Shown: positions 38,401 to 47,455, numbered from the stretch's first letter. The stretch: DNA of 64,000 nucleotides from Candidatus Vicinibacter proximus (GCA_016713905.1 JADJOE010000002.1:372001-436000), one strand, 5' to 3'. Notes: generated by a model from the sequence alone, not told the origin. Translations and numbers: made by a program.

Positions 38401-39795
38401 AGCCCCCCTACTGTTCTCAAAGTTATTCCTTCGGGAGGAGAATGGAGTGGAACGGGATTCCTGGACGAATCTGCAGGATTATTTGATCCTGAACTTTCAG
38501 GTCTAGGAATTCATCCAGTGATCTATACCAGTCCTGCAGGATGTAAGGCTCAGGCTTTGGTTGAGGTAGAAGCTTGGGAACAAGTGCGCATTGGTGGGAT
38601 TGATCCTCAATACTGTTTCAAGAACCAGGACATACCTGTTTTGCTTAATCCTTCAGGTGGTGAATTTTTTATTAACGGATTACCATCGGCACCAATAATC
38701 AATCCGGCCCGACTGGGCTCAGGCATCTGGGAACTGTATTATACGCGTGGGGAAGGCAATTGTGCTTCTTCCGAGAAAACATTTATCAAAATCTTACCTG
38801 CCATCCACAAAAAATCCTCCAGTGAAAATGATTCCATTTGCATTGGCCAAAGAGCAACGATCTCGATCGATGCCAGTGGCGGTCAGGGTGGACTGATTTA
38901 TACCTGGGATCATGGCCTGGGCTTTGGCAGCAGTCACATTGTTGAGCCTGTGCAGGATAGCTGGTTCCTGGTGACAGTCACCGATGGTTGTTCGGATCCT
39001 TTGGTGGACAGTGTATTTATAAGGGTTTTTCCACGCTTTCCTATGGATACAATCAGTGGCCCACCGGTATGCTTCGGCGAAAAGACTTTCCTGGAATTAA
39101 AGCTGGATACTGCAGATTACGAAATTGTGTGGCAGACTAGTCCTCAGAAAAAAGGTGCCAGACTGGATGGGGATCCCGGCATCTATGGTGTAGAGATAAA
39201 AGAAAAATCTACAGGATGCCGACAAAGAACTACTGTGACCCTTCCCGGATCAGCTCCTCTTGCAGCTAACTTTGGTCTCACACCCAACCAACCTTGCATA
39301 GACATCGTGGAAAATACAGTGGAGATACTGGATCTATCTTTTGGATATACAGATGGAACCATAGACTTTGGCGATGGTTCGCCACTGGTGGACATTAAGT
39401 CACCCGGGTCCCTCGTACATCAATACTCAGACACTGGCAATTTTGTGATCAAAATGCATGTAATTAATGATATTGGGTGTGAAGATGAATTTGAACGCGA
39501 GGTCTGTGTTAAAAATGTGGTTCGGATTTTTATCCCAAGCCTCTTCAGTCCAAATAACGATGGCAAACAGGATATTTTTGAGATCTTTCACATCGGAGTG
39601 GAAATTTTACACTGGGCTGTTTACGACCGGTATGGCGCACGTGTATTTGAATCTAAAGACGGAATGGACAAATGGGATGGCACTTTCCGTGGCATGCATG
39701 TGGTAGAAGGAGTTTATGTAGTAGTCATCGAATACTTCAATCCAGACAAAGGCAAGAAGGAAATATTTATAAGTGATGTGACTATCCTAAGATAA
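35413..39795 (+). CDS. CUB-domain surface protein with T9SS type B (CHU_C) tail
   Basis: 1460 aa; last gene of the operon. Signal peptide ~1-27 (GLIAQPTYP). CUB domain ~34-150 (GEDKNYDHNEDFTFTICVPG, TIYEGPN, VTIHFKSDDNITANGW). Three near-identical-layout repeats of 146 aa follow from residue ~338 (ILNPISDTVCASAADWKYQI; YIAPNGC; SGGTPAGGYWTGPG), then several shorter GxWSGPG modules to ~1250, a PKD-like domain (~1299-1365; DFGDGSPLV, HQYSDTGNFVIKM), and a gliding-motility-associated C-terminal domain (~1372-1460; PSLFSPNNDGKQDIFEIF, VYDRYGARVFES, WDGTFRG). CHU_C domains direct T9SS export and surface attachment. Adhesin or scaffold role likely; ligand unknown. Confidence 0.88.
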   Translation: MMHARKFLICAFLPITIGFLTKSGLIAQPTYPMQNAVVRDCEGILTHSEAGEDKNYDHNEDFTFTICVPGATSITLDFEFFATERTYDLMTIYEGPNKNGPVISTLSGILNPPPRITVKGDCVTIHFKSDDNITANGWKMHWKVQFVLPPPPTLKVTAPTACPLTELTFEFGYPVPCDQIIPGNFSLLGPGGSKIIFAEALDCVNGKATKFKLQFDPPLDRPVNYRVSFTYKYIDECGTEHLLNTSVLFSLNNCPFTVEILMPMGAACKGACTDLEAMATGNAKQKFRYRWLPGGQTSPSIRVCDTVPMQYRVIAIDSASGVMDTADFLYTPLDIPKILNPISDTVCASAADWKYQIDIPGGDFFSRTIPNQHRKTGIYEFWRHAAGNKLSTDTVVYIAPNGCKVSDIVHIYPIDAGADIKLCLGSPAIQISGGTPAGGYWTGPGIQPNGSFDPSVVGQFDFIYTAPNGCSDIRSVFVHPNPRILNPVPDTVCASMADWRYQVSIPKGDFYSSVIPSSQRKSGIYEFWRLSSGDTLRSDTVTYIDPNGCQVRDTFMIIPVSAGSTQSVCHLTPVFKLTGGSPMGGFWSGPYTDSLGNFNPQDTGSFIVTYHATNGCSAKKSVRVNANPIILNPIADTICASAANWQYQVNLPGGTYSATAIPAAQNKSGIYEFWRWAQANQTQRDIVTYTAPGGCTIKDTFYIHPVFAGLVEAACQGSMPFQLSGGRPTGGFWTGSNVDSSGIFNPIKSGSYTLNYKAPNGCISSKTVNVADSIGLNLIDTLCNLENINLVFTPVGGRWSGPGITDSIAGKLDATKAIANQWNTYRYRLNGCEKNISVFITKPDAGPDTSLCLGVSTLNLPLKGRWSGPGVYDPLTNTFDISSLASGIHSFKISFKNCRDSFKLNIHDVRLDSSQSRLFCPAMDTIDLVNLLNPSEGPGIFSGTGVAYPDSLWKFLPTLAGPGKHDIVYKAFGCVDTIDIEVEIPISFSAYKFCDRSPPTVLKVIPSGGEWSGTGFLDESAGLFDPELSGLGIHPVIYTSPAGCKAQALVEVEAWEQVRIGGIDPQYCFKNQDIPVLLNPSGGEFFINGLPSAPIINPARLGSGIWELYYTRGEGNCASSEKTFIKILPAIHKKSSSENDSICIGQRATISIDASGGQGGLIYTWDHGLGFGSSHIVEPVQDSWFLVTVTDGCSDPLVDSVFIRVFPRFPMDTISGPPVCFGEKTFLELKLDTADYEIVWQTSPQKKGARLDGDPGIYGVEIKEKSTGCRQRTTVTLPGSAPLAANFGLTPNQPCIDIVENTVEILDLSFGYTDGTIDFGDGSPLVDIKSPGSLVHQYSDTGNFVIKMHVINDIGCEDEFEREVCVKNVVRIFIPSLFSPNNDGKQDIFEIFHIGVEILHWAVYDRYGARVFESKDGMDKWDGTFRGMHVVEGVYVVVIEYFNPDKGKKEIFISDVTILR
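36424..37737 (+). repeat. Three tandem 438-bp coding repeats
   Basis: Units begin at 36424, 36862 and 37300 with ILNPxxDTxCASxAxWxYQ. Both intervals are exactly 438 bp (146 codons), so the array has grown by in-frame duplication. Third-base differences are numerous, so it is not recent. Confidence 0.85.
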
Positions 39796-39986
39796 CACCT
39801 ATTTTGTGAATCCTTAACGCCTAAATACACAGGGGAATAACCCTGGGTGACTGTGTCTAACAGACAAGCATGAAAGTGGTGATTTAATCATTAGAAGGTA
39901 TTTTGAATTGAAGTAGAAATTCTTTTGCATAAAATCCGTTGCAAATATTTTGATTTGGACTAGAAATTCTAAGGCATAATCTGGAA

Positions 39987-40026
39987 TTAAAAAAGAAGAG
40001 GAGCGGTTGCTCCTCTTCTTTTTTAA
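39987..40026. terminator. Perfect bidirectional terminator between convergent genes
   Basis: 18-bp perfect arms (39987-40004 and 40009-40026) around GGTT, with A-rich left flank and T-rich right flank. It terminates the CUB operon from the left and the giant HYR gene from the right. The gap 39796-39986 holds nothing else I can support. Confidence 0.92.
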
Positions 40027-40067
40027 GAATTAATGAATTTTTAAAATTTAAAAATTTATAGTACTGC

Positions 40068-43000
40068 TTATTTATGGATTGAAAATGATTTAATTATTTT
40101 ATTTCCATCCATAGTTGCACGAATAAAATACAATCCGTTTGGATAAATACTCATATCAAACTTTGTGATCATTTCATCTTCATAATTGGTTACATAGTTT
40201 TGCTCAGAAATCTTTTCACCAAGACTGTTTAGAATTTCAATTTGATTTCTGGAATGTGGATGAACGTTCATCTTTACGAACAGAATATTTTGCGCTGGAT
40301 TTGGATACACCAAGAGTTCTCCACCTTTAGTATATGTCTTACTGAAATTCGAATCCAAATCTTCGATCATGTTTTTTGAGTTTGAATTTTTTGTAGACAG
40401 GGATTGAACTTCTTCCGGACAATAAGATGCATCCCAATTCCAGGTAACGTATTCACCGGCATCCACTTTATCTGCAATGAACTGACCGGTCATATAAGTT
40501 CTTGAAGTGGAAGTTGAATTTTCAATTTTAATTTCCTTTTTCGTATTGATATTTGCTTTTACGATAGAGCTTTTATTGATTTTTACTTCCTCCTCTACAT
40601 AAAATTGCACACCAGAAATAGCATTGTTATTGATTTTTATATTATTATCGCCATCCAATTTCTTATCAATCATCACGTGAGTTGCTTGATTAAATTTTAA
40701 TTGGCTTCCTTCTTTTAGCTTAAGCTCCTTGATATAAACATTGGCATGACCCGATAATGTAGCAACTACATTTTTTCCTACTTCAATTTTTCCATAATTG
40801 CTCAGGTTCAATGTTACCGGTGCGCTGTTGTCATTGATTTTAACATCGTTGTTGCCGGGATTTACATTTTCAATAAATAGGGGTTTTAAAGATGATGGTA
40901 CATTCCCATTTATCTTAGTAGTCACAGCACTTCCACTCTTCACATCGATATTACCTGACTTCACAAAAGTATTGGTAGCAATAATTTTACTGTTCTTCTC
41001 CAGACTGACTTTTTTATTGGCAGTGATCACTCCAACTCCTCCGCTTTCTACTGTGTTCTCTTTCATTTTTACTTCATCGTTACTCAGAATGGTGTAAGCA
41101 TATAACAAACTTGCATCACCAAACTTTTTAACTGTTACGGTCTGTTGGCAGGTCGAGGTCACTCCGGAAACATCGGTTGCTGTCCAGGTAACCACTGTGG
41201 ATCCAACTGGATAATTTAATGGCGCATTGCTAACCAAAGAAATTAATGGACAGGAATTACTTACAACCGGCTCAATAAGATTAACAGAACTTGCTGTGCA
41301 ACTACCTGCATCTATATTTACAGGATTAATACTGGCGCAACTTATACTTAAAATACAATCCGGACAAATGATTGCACCCAAATTTGGATTGTAGGTGCCT
41401 GCCGGACAATTTAAACATTCGGAAGCTCCTGAATGAGGATTGTAAGTTTGCACAGGACAATCAGTACAGCTGGTAGATCCTGATGAAGTGGAGAATTTCC
41501 CCGGAGGACAATTTGTACAAGCGACAGCCCCCGTTGCATTTGAATAGGTTCCCGGTCCACATGATTCACAATGATCTTGCCCTTGCAACCCTTGGTAAGT
41601 TCCGGCAGGACAACTCGCACAAACGCTGGATCCTATTATATCAGAATAACTTCCAGGAGGACAATTCAAACAGCTTGTCTGACCTTCCTCACCTTGGAAT
41701 TTTCCTGCAGGACAACTCGCACATTCAATTGATCCTATTGCAGAGGAATAACTTCCCTTTGGACAATTCAAACAGCTTGTCTGACCTTCCTTACCTTGGT
41801 ATTTTCCTGCAGGACATGATTCACAATATGTGGAGCCGGTAGTCGACGAAAAAGTTCCCGCCAAGCATGATTCACAATGATCCTGTCCTGATTGCCCTTG
41901 ATAGGTTCCGGCAGGACAACTGGTACAAACGCTGGACCCAATGATATCAGAATAGCTTCCAGGAGGACAACTCGCGCATTCAATGGATCCTGTTGCATCA
42001 GAATATTTTCCCCTTGGACAATTCAAACAGCTGGTCTGGCCTTCCTCTCCTTGGTATTTTCCTGCAGGACAAGACTCACAGAAGGTTGAGCCGGTAGTCG
42101 ATGAAAAAGTTCCTGCCAAGCATGAAATGCAGACAGCTTGTCCTTCAAGGTTTTGGTATTTTCCTGCAGGGCAAGGTATGGGCTCAGTGGTTGCTCCCGG
42201 ACAATAGGTCCCCGGAGGACATGGTGTCATGGTACACGTCTCGAGATTCAAGTATTGACCTGGAACATTTGGTATTTCAACTTGCACATTTTGATTTGCC
42301 GTAGCAATATTTCCATTTCCATCGTCAAAGGTCCAGACCACGGTATGCATTCCAGGTACTCGAATTGGAAATTCTGTAGAAGTTTGTCCTGTGATCAAAC
42401 CAGCACAATTATCTTCTGCTATTGGTGGGGTTGGTATGGTTTGACATGCCAGTAAAACAACATTTTCAAGCACTGGAATGACAGGATGAGTGACATCATT
42501 AATAATCACAGTCTGTTCTTGATATGAAAAGTTTCCATTTCCATCTTTATAAGTCCAGCTGATGTAAAATGTGCCTTGCTCATTGAATTCTGTAGGATTA
42601 TTTGTATATCCATTTATCAATCCAACACAATTATCAATTGCTGAAGGTGGAAGTACCGCTGCTGAACATTCCGCTTCTATTACTGGCAAATTTTCAACAA
42701 CAGGTATAGGTGAAGAAACATCTTGAACGAATATATTTTGATTTATAGATACCTCGTGCCCCTTGTCATCTTTAAACTTCCATGAAACAATACTGCTGCC
42801 CTGCTCGGTAATTGGAAAGTGATGTGTTGTTGTAGCTGTAATTAAGCCACTACACTGAGTAGTAACGGTTGGAGTGGGTGGTGTACCTCCACATTCCCCT
42901 AGAGTAATATCATTTAATACCAGTTCTCCAAATGGATTGATGTCTTGAACAATGACCTTAAAATTGCAGACACCTGTATTTCCAGATAGGTCTGTCGCTT

Positions 43001-45971
43001 TATATACTATGTTTTTTTCTCCATAGTTAAAATGACTACCGCTTGTTGGACCTTCAATTTGAACTGGAATAACTTGATTGCAATTATCTGCTACTTCAGC
43101 TGTTGGAAAAAATATTTCACCAGGACAATTTGACTCTATATTAGCCGGACATCTTAACACAGGCTTGAAAATATCTCGAACAGCTACATTAAATGAGCAT
43201 TCCTTACTGGTGCCATTTCCATCTGTCGCCATAAATTGAACAGCCGTAGTTCCTACAGAAAATACGGAACCTGAATTATGAGAAGCAGAAAATTGAAGTG
43301 GAGGAACAAAACAATTACCAGTAACGCTTGGATTTGAAAAATTTACAGTTTCTGAACAAGACAAAGGTGAACTTAAATCAATCATCACATCAGGTGGACA
43401 TTGAATTTCAAAATCACTTTGATTCTGTACCCTGATTGTGAAACTGCATGTATTGGTGTTGCCTGCCTGATCAGTTGCCATAAAAGTCAAATTTGTTTCT
43501 GCATTGGCAAATAAACTACCACTTGAGGGACCCTCAATTTGTTGTATGCTTGCTACGCTGCAATGATCATAATAATTGACTGGAGGAAAATTAAAGTTAC
43601 CCGGACAACTTAATGTCTGGTTTTCAGGACAGGCGATAATTGGTTTTCCTTTATCCAGGACTGTGATATTCATAGAACAAGTATTGGTGTTACCTGAGTG
43701 ATCTGTTGCAGTAAAGGTTACTTGATGAATGCCTGTTAGTAAATCTGAACCACTTGGTAATGTAGAGGTAATTGTAACTGGGTATAATGTACAGTTATCA
43801 ACGTAAGTTGCATTTGAAAAATGTACAACTTTATAACAGGAATGCTGGGAAGTTATTTCTGCTGTAATATTCTCTGGACAGGTGATGGTAGGTTTCTGCC
43901 TGTCTTCCACTTTAATTGTCATACTGCAGGTGCTAGAATTGTTAGAAGCATCCGTAGCTTTATAAATATTTGTTGTAATTCCCAATGGAAATTCTGAGCC
44001 CGCTGCTATTCCGGAAAGAAGGCTTAGAGTAGCACTACAATTATCAGATATTGTTGGTTGGGAAAATCCAACTAATGCAGTACAAGAATTGTTATTGGTA
44101 GAGCTTGTAATATTGGGAGGACAAATAATAGTAGGTACTGTACGGTCTATAACTCTAATTACTGTACCACAATCATTTGTATTATTATGAAAATCTGTTG
44201 CTCTAAAATAAATAGTAGTTTGGCCTAATGGAAAAGAAGCTCCGGATGAAGGGCCGAACAATTTTTCTATAACACTATATCCGCAATTGTCTGTTGCTGT
44301 CGGTGGAGGGTAAGTTGCATTGGCAGAGCAAGAAGTTGAACTTGTATATACTGTAACAAGTGGATGACAGGTTATAACCGGTTTTTCAACATCGTAAACC
44401 AATATATTAAACGAACAAGTGGAAGAATTACCATCACTGTCTGTTGCTTTAAAAGTATTGGTAGTATAACCAAGAGGATAAACAGCACCTGAGGCCATAC
44501 CTTCTATTCGTTGAGTAACAACACCTGGACAATTATCTGTACCAACAGGGGTTGTATAAGTGGCTACTGCTCCAGCGCATGTACCTTCCGGCATGTTGAC
44601 TACCATATCTTCCGGACATTGAATGGCGGGGCCGGAGTTCTGTGGGAAAAAATATAGATATATTAAGCCAGATCCTCTGTCACCATTGATACCTCCTACA
44701 CTTATATAATAGGTTATATTCTTACAGCTGTTAAATCTGACTTCAGACCCAGTTGTTGCACCACCGCAAGTGATATTTTCACAACCAGCTTCGACCAAAT
44801 TTAAAGCTCCGCATGTACCAGTATATAAAGAGATTCTGGAATTGTAATTATTTCTAAAACAATTACTAACTATCAATTCACCTTCTGAAGGTGTTGTGAA
44901 TTTATACCAGACATCATGGTGTGCATTTGCTCCTCCACAAGTCTGTGCAGGAGCATCCTGTGTTGAGCATAAAGTATTATAAGAACGGGATGATCCATGA
45001 CTAAGCGTTATCGCTGAAGCACATGATTGATTAGTTGATTGAGTTGAAATTCCATAACTAAGTGTGCCGCCAGAAGGTGTACCTGGAACATTTTTGGGTT
45101 TTAATTCAAGATAATATATCCCCGATTCAGTCGGTGTGAATTCCAATCTTGATTGAGTACCACATGCATCATCGTTTGTTGCTTTAAAGGTAAATCCATC
45201 AGTTCCATATAAAGTCAAGTATGTATCAAAATTGGCCCCTTCGCAGGTACTAAAGTAATATTGAACATTCTCTATCAACTGAACGCTCCAGGAAGGCAGT
45301 ATACCTGATATAAAAGAAGCCGACTGCGGTGTACAACCAGGTGTGATTAAATTTGAAGCTCCTGTGTATTTCCAGGTCGTTTTAACGCTCCATGAATAAG
45401 CAAGGTAGTTATCGAATTCTGGAATTACACAAGCCACAGAAGAAGATTGCCCTACCGAATCTTGGAATTGAAACTCAGTATATACTTCATTACTTGGCGA
45501 AGAATAAAACCTATAATTTAGCCGTTTAATAGTGCTTGTCACAACATTATCATCATCCTCATCTCTGACATCACATCTCTCTCCCTTATCAAAAGCAGGA
45601 TTGGGATCATGTTCCCATGCATTTAATTGTACCTCAACATTATTGAGATAAGAGGTGTCACTTCTGATCAGCATATTTTCATTTTGAAAATCACAGTCTT
45701 CCAGTTTATCGCAATAAATGCAAGATGTTTGAGTGACTTGTCCATGATAGTTCTGTATGGCATCATATTCATATGTTCTAAATCTCGCTGTCCATTCGTG
45801 CACTCCAATTTCTAATTGAGATCCAACGTCTGTACAAAGGTCAAAATGAGCCTTTAAATCACCTAGTTTTAAGGTGTATAAAGAAGTCGCCGTTTGAGAC
45901 CACCCATTGGAAGCAAAGCACGAAAAAACAATGAATAGCAATAATTGAAATTTAAATTGATTTTTTTTCAT
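40068..45971 (-). CDS. Giant HYR/cysteine-rich-repeat surface protein with T9SS tail
   Basis: 1967 aa. Signal peptide 1-25 (MKKNQFKFQLLLFIVFSCFA start, ending GWSQ). N-terminal beta region, with PPC-like stretch ~220-300 (FDTYLTLYGTDGF) and a second (~330-430). Seven HYR modules ~445-1010 (e.g. IQCPEDMVVNMPEGTCAGAV, DNC, STCSFNI), then three shorter HYR-like modules (~1020-1245). Sixteen 17-residue Cys-rich repeats (~1267-1538; CPAGKYQGEEGQTSCLN type, as in GCC2/GCC3 ephrin-receptor-like domains). One more HYR-like module follows, then an N/K/V-rich stretch of regularly spaced strands (~1620-1850) suggesting a beta-solenoid, and a T9SS tail (~1895-1967; VYPNPAQNILFVKM, IYPNGLYFIRA). ATG 45971 chosen over 46004 by the signal peptide. 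Probably surface adhesin. Confidence 0.88.
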   Translation of the reverse strand: MKKNQFKFQLLLFIVFSCFASNGWSQTATSLYTLKLGDLKAHFDLCTDVGSQLEIGVHEWTARFRTYEYDAIQNYHGQVTQTSCIYCDKLEDCDFQNENMLIRSDTSYLNNVEVQLNAWEHDPNPAFDKGERCDVRDEDDDNVVTSTIKRLNYRFYSSPSNEVYTEFQFQDSVGQSSSVACVIPEFDNYLAYSWSVKTTWKYTGASNLITPGCTPQSASFISGILPSWSVQLIENVQYYFSTCEGANFDTYLTLYGTDGFTFKATNDDACGTQSRLEFTPTESGIYYLELKPKNVPGTPSGGTLSYGISTQSTNQSCASAITLSHGSSRSYNTLCSTQDAPAQTCGGANAHHDVWYKFTTPSEGELIVSNCFRNNYNSRISLYTGTCGALNLVEAGCENITCGGATTGSEVRFNSCKNITYYISVGGINGDRGSGLIYLYFFPQNSGPAIQCPEDMVVNMPEGTCAGAVATYTTPVGTDNCPGVVTQRIEGMASGAVYPLGYTTNTFKATDSDGNSSTCSFNILVYDVEKPVITCHPLVTVYTSSTSCSANATYPPPTATDNCGYSVIEKLFGPSSGASFPLGQTTIYFRATDFHNNTNDCGTVIRVIDRTVPTIICPPNITSSTNNNSCTALVGFSQPTISDNCSATLSLLSGIAAGSEFPLGITTNIYKATDASNNSSTCSMTIKVEDRQKPTITCPENITAEITSQHSCYKVVHFSNATYVDNCTLYPVTITSTLPSGSDLLTGIHQVTFTATDHSGNTNTCSMNITVLDKGKPIIACPENQTLSCPGNFNFPPVNYYDHCSVASIQQIEGPSSGSLFANAETNLTFMATDQAGNTNTCSFTIRVQNQSDFEIQCPPDVMIDLSSPLSCSETVNFSNPSVTGNCFVPPLQFSASHNSGSVFSVGTTAVQFMATDGNGTSKECSFNVAVRDIFKPVLRCPANIESNCPGEIFFPTAEVADNCNQVIPVQIEGPTSGSHFNYGEKNIVYKATDLSGNTGVCNFKVIVQDINPFGELVLNDITLGECGGTPPTPTVTTQCSGLITATTTHHFPITEQGSSIVSWKFKDDKGHEVSINQNIFVQDVSSPIPVVENLPVIEAECSAAVLPPSAIDNCVGLINGYTNNPTEFNEQGTFYISWTYKDGNGNFSYQEQTVIINDVTHPVIPVLENVVLLACQTIPTPPIAEDNCAGLITGQTSTEFPIRVPGMHTVVWTFDDGNGNIATANQNVQVEIPNVPGQYLNLETCTMTPCPPGTYCPGATTEPIPCPAGKYQNLEGQAVCISCLAGTFSSTTGSTFCESCPAGKYQGEEGQTSCLNCPRGKYSDATGSIECASCPPGSYSDIIGSSVCTSCPAGTYQGQSGQDHCESCLAGTFSSTTGSTYCESCPAGKYQGKEGQTSCLNCPKGSYSSAIGSIECASCPAGKFQGEEGQTSCLNCPPGSYSDIIGSSVCASCPAGTYQGLQGQDHCESCGPGTYSNATGAVACTNCPPGKFSTSSGSTSCTDCPVQTYNPHSGASECLNCPAGTYNPNLGAIICPDCILSISCASINPVNIDAGSCTASSVNLIEPVVSNSCPLISLVSNAPLNYPVGSTVVTWTATDVSGVTSTCQQTVTVKKFGDASLLYAYTILSNDEVKMKENTVESGGVGVITANKKVSLEKNSKIIATNTFVKSGNIDVKSGSAVTTKINGNVPSSLKPLFIENVNPGNNDVKINDNSAPVTLNLSNYGKIEVGKNVVATLSGHANVYIKELKLKEGSQLKFNQATHVMIDKKLDGDNNIKINNNAISGVQFYVEEEVKINKSSIVKANINTKKEIKIENSTSTSRTYMTGQFIADKVDAGEYVTWNWDASYCPEEVQSLSTKNSNSKNMIEDLDSNFSKTYTKGGELLVYPNPAQNILFVKMNVHPHSRNQIEILNSLGEKISEQNYVTNYEDEMITKFDMSIYPNGLYFIRATMDGNKIIKSFSIHK
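41358..42173 (-). repeat. Sixteen 51-bp coding repeats with nested duplication
   Basis: Exactly 816 bp, 16 x 51 bp, each encoding C-x2/3-G-x-(Y/F)-x-x-x-x-G-x-x-x-C-x-(S/N/D). Units 2-6 (42122-41868) and units 7-9 plus 11-12 (41867-41562) are the same five-unit block, with unit 10 an extra copy of unit 3. Units 13-16 are more divergent. Confidence 0.9.
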
Positions 45972-46200
45972 TTTGAATATATTTAGTTTGTGATTCAATT
46001 TCAATAAATAAATTAGAGTTGTTTGGAGAATAATTCCTCACGTCAGGTAAATGGGCCTCTCCATACCTAATTTTTGCTATCTGAATTTCAGAATAATACC
46101 AAATCAGAATAGCTAAAATCAGAGCAATACAAATGAACAGGAGATAATATAGCAAATACAAGTGCTTGTGGTTTTTATGATCAAAGTTCCTGTGTGGCAT
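45952..46200 (-). CDS. Small membrane protein upstream of giant HYR gene
   Basis: 82 aa; not recognised. A His/Lys-rich N-terminus (MPHRNFDHKNHKHLYLLYYL) precedes one strong membrane segment (~15-38) and a polar tail. It overlaps the HYR start by 20 nt. A TATATTTG -7 box with a TTTG -33 box lies immediately upstream, with only 4 nt between box and ATG, so the mRNA may be leaderless for this ORF. Alternatively the ORF is chance and the region is the leader of the giant gene. Single TM, possible regulatory or anchor role. Confidence 0.45.
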   Translation of the reverse strand: MPHRNFDHKNHKHLYLLYYLLFICIALILAILIWYYSEIQIAKIRYGEAHLPDVRNYSPNNSNLFIEIESQTKYIQNEKKSI

Positions 46201-46204
46201 CGCT

Positions 46205-46237
46205 CAAATATAAAATCAGGTAGATGTGCGGTTCAAA
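46205..46237 (-). promoter_or_regulatory. Promoter: TTTG-N21-TATATTTG
   Basis: On the minus strand, -33 TTTG at 46237-46234 and -7 TATATTTG at 46212-46205, spacer 21 nt, the best match to the Bacteroidota sigma consensus in the window. Starts the transcript of the 82-aa ORF and the giant HYR gene. Confidence 0.65.
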
Positions 46238-46779
46238 ATTTGACCGTTACAAAAGCGTTACATTCAAAAATTGAATCATAATCTATTCGTAATGTGATTA
46301 CTATAAAATGTTATTATTACATTACGTTAGTCCTGTAGAGCGATTATTAAAAGACTGGATGTGAAGGATGTGCCTTTTAGAGAACAAGGAAATGGTTCCG
46401 ATTACAGATTTGATCAGAAAAAAAACAAAAATCATCTGGACATTGACTTCTTTTCCAGGTAATAGTAACTACTTGAGATTCTAATTTTAAATGCTTCCAA
46501 TAAACTCCAGACAATCCGTACTAAAATCAAAATAGTCGGATCGTTCATTTTATTAAAACTTTAAGTTAGGGGTATTCAGTTAATGTATAGGAATTAAAAT
46601 ATATGGGAATCATGAATTGTCTATTAATGAGAATCGTCTCATTTTGGGTGGGTGTAAAATTCTAACCACAATGGCATGTTCAATTGTAAAGGGGCGTGTC
46701 AGGCTTTTAATTGGAATAGCGATTCAAACTCATTCAGTGAGTATGTACTCTTTATTGATCTTTTAATTTCCCTCCATTC
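46238..46779. other. 540-bp intergenic region
   Basis: No supportable gene. A run at about 46325-46470 is weakly protein-like (PFREQGNGSDYRFDQKKN) without a start codon and ends at TAA, perhaps a gene remnant. The rest is AT-rich with no clear hairpin. Confidence 0.35.
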
Positions 46780-47451
46780 TTACTTGACATTGTTAAATCT
46801 GGAGATTATAATACCCACCAATGCCACCATATAAAATTGTCCAGCTATGGTAAAAAACATGGTTGTCAGTCGGGCTGCATCTGAAAGAGGGGCAATATCT
46901 CCATATCCAACAGTAGCCAAGGTGACCATACTAAAATAGGATAACTGGTTATAGATATACGGAATATTCCCCGGACTTAATCCTCCAAAAGATTGGGGTG
47001 CGTTGTATTCAATCAACAAAAAAGTAAACTGAGCAATAACGATCAAAAGTAAAAAACCACTTACAGATCCCAATATTACACTCAATGTCGCTTCACTTTT
47101 CCTAAAAATCTGGTACAAAACTTCAATAAATATCAGGGTGTAATAAGTGGTATAAACCAAAAAAGCCAGTTGGACCAAAAATGGTATTTTGACAATAACC
47201 ACAAACAATAAAGGAATCAATACACTTAAAATGAAAAGTAAGTTTTTTAACCAAACTATGTACCTCACTCTTTCTTTAAAAATGCCGGCTGCGGCGAATC
47301 CTAAAATAATCATATTAATAGGCCACACATAAGATGTATAAATATTTGCATCAGGTACAAATATTTTATCGAACAGTAAAAGTAAGAGTGCAAACAGTAG
47401 AAGCTCAAACCTATTGTCACTCAATATTTCCTGAAGTCTCTTAACCCTCAT
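46780..47451 (-). CDS. Potassium channel with TVGYGD selectivity filter
   Basis: 223 aa. Five to six membrane segments: ~14-30, ~40-58, ~65-88, ~90-112, ~122-145, a pore loop with TLATVGYGD (~178-185), and the last helix (~192-213; FFTIAGQFYMVALVGIIISR). The TVGYGD filter is diagnostic of K+ channels. It lacks an RCK domain and a charged S4-like helix, so is probably not strongly voltage-gated. Start: ATG at 47451 (a GTG lies one codon upstream). A TACCTTTG -7 box sits 4 nt before the ATG, implying a leaderless mRNA. Single gene. Confidence 0.9.
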   Translation of the reverse strand: MRVKRLQEILSDNRFELLLFALLLLLFDKIFVPDANIYTSYVWPINMIILGFAAAGIFKERVRYIVWLKNLLFILSVLIPLLFVVIVKIPFLVQLAFLVYTTYYTLIFIEVLYQIFRKSEATLSVILGSVSGFLLLIVIAQFTFLLIEYNAPQSFGGLSPGNIPYIYNQLSYFSMVTLATVGYGDIAPLSDAARLTTMFFTIAGQFYMVALVGIIISRFNNVK

Positions 47452-47455
47452 CACT

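Noticed and set aside
46325..46470. Protein-like run in plus strand
   Set aside because: No start codon and too short to identify; recorded only as a possible remnant.
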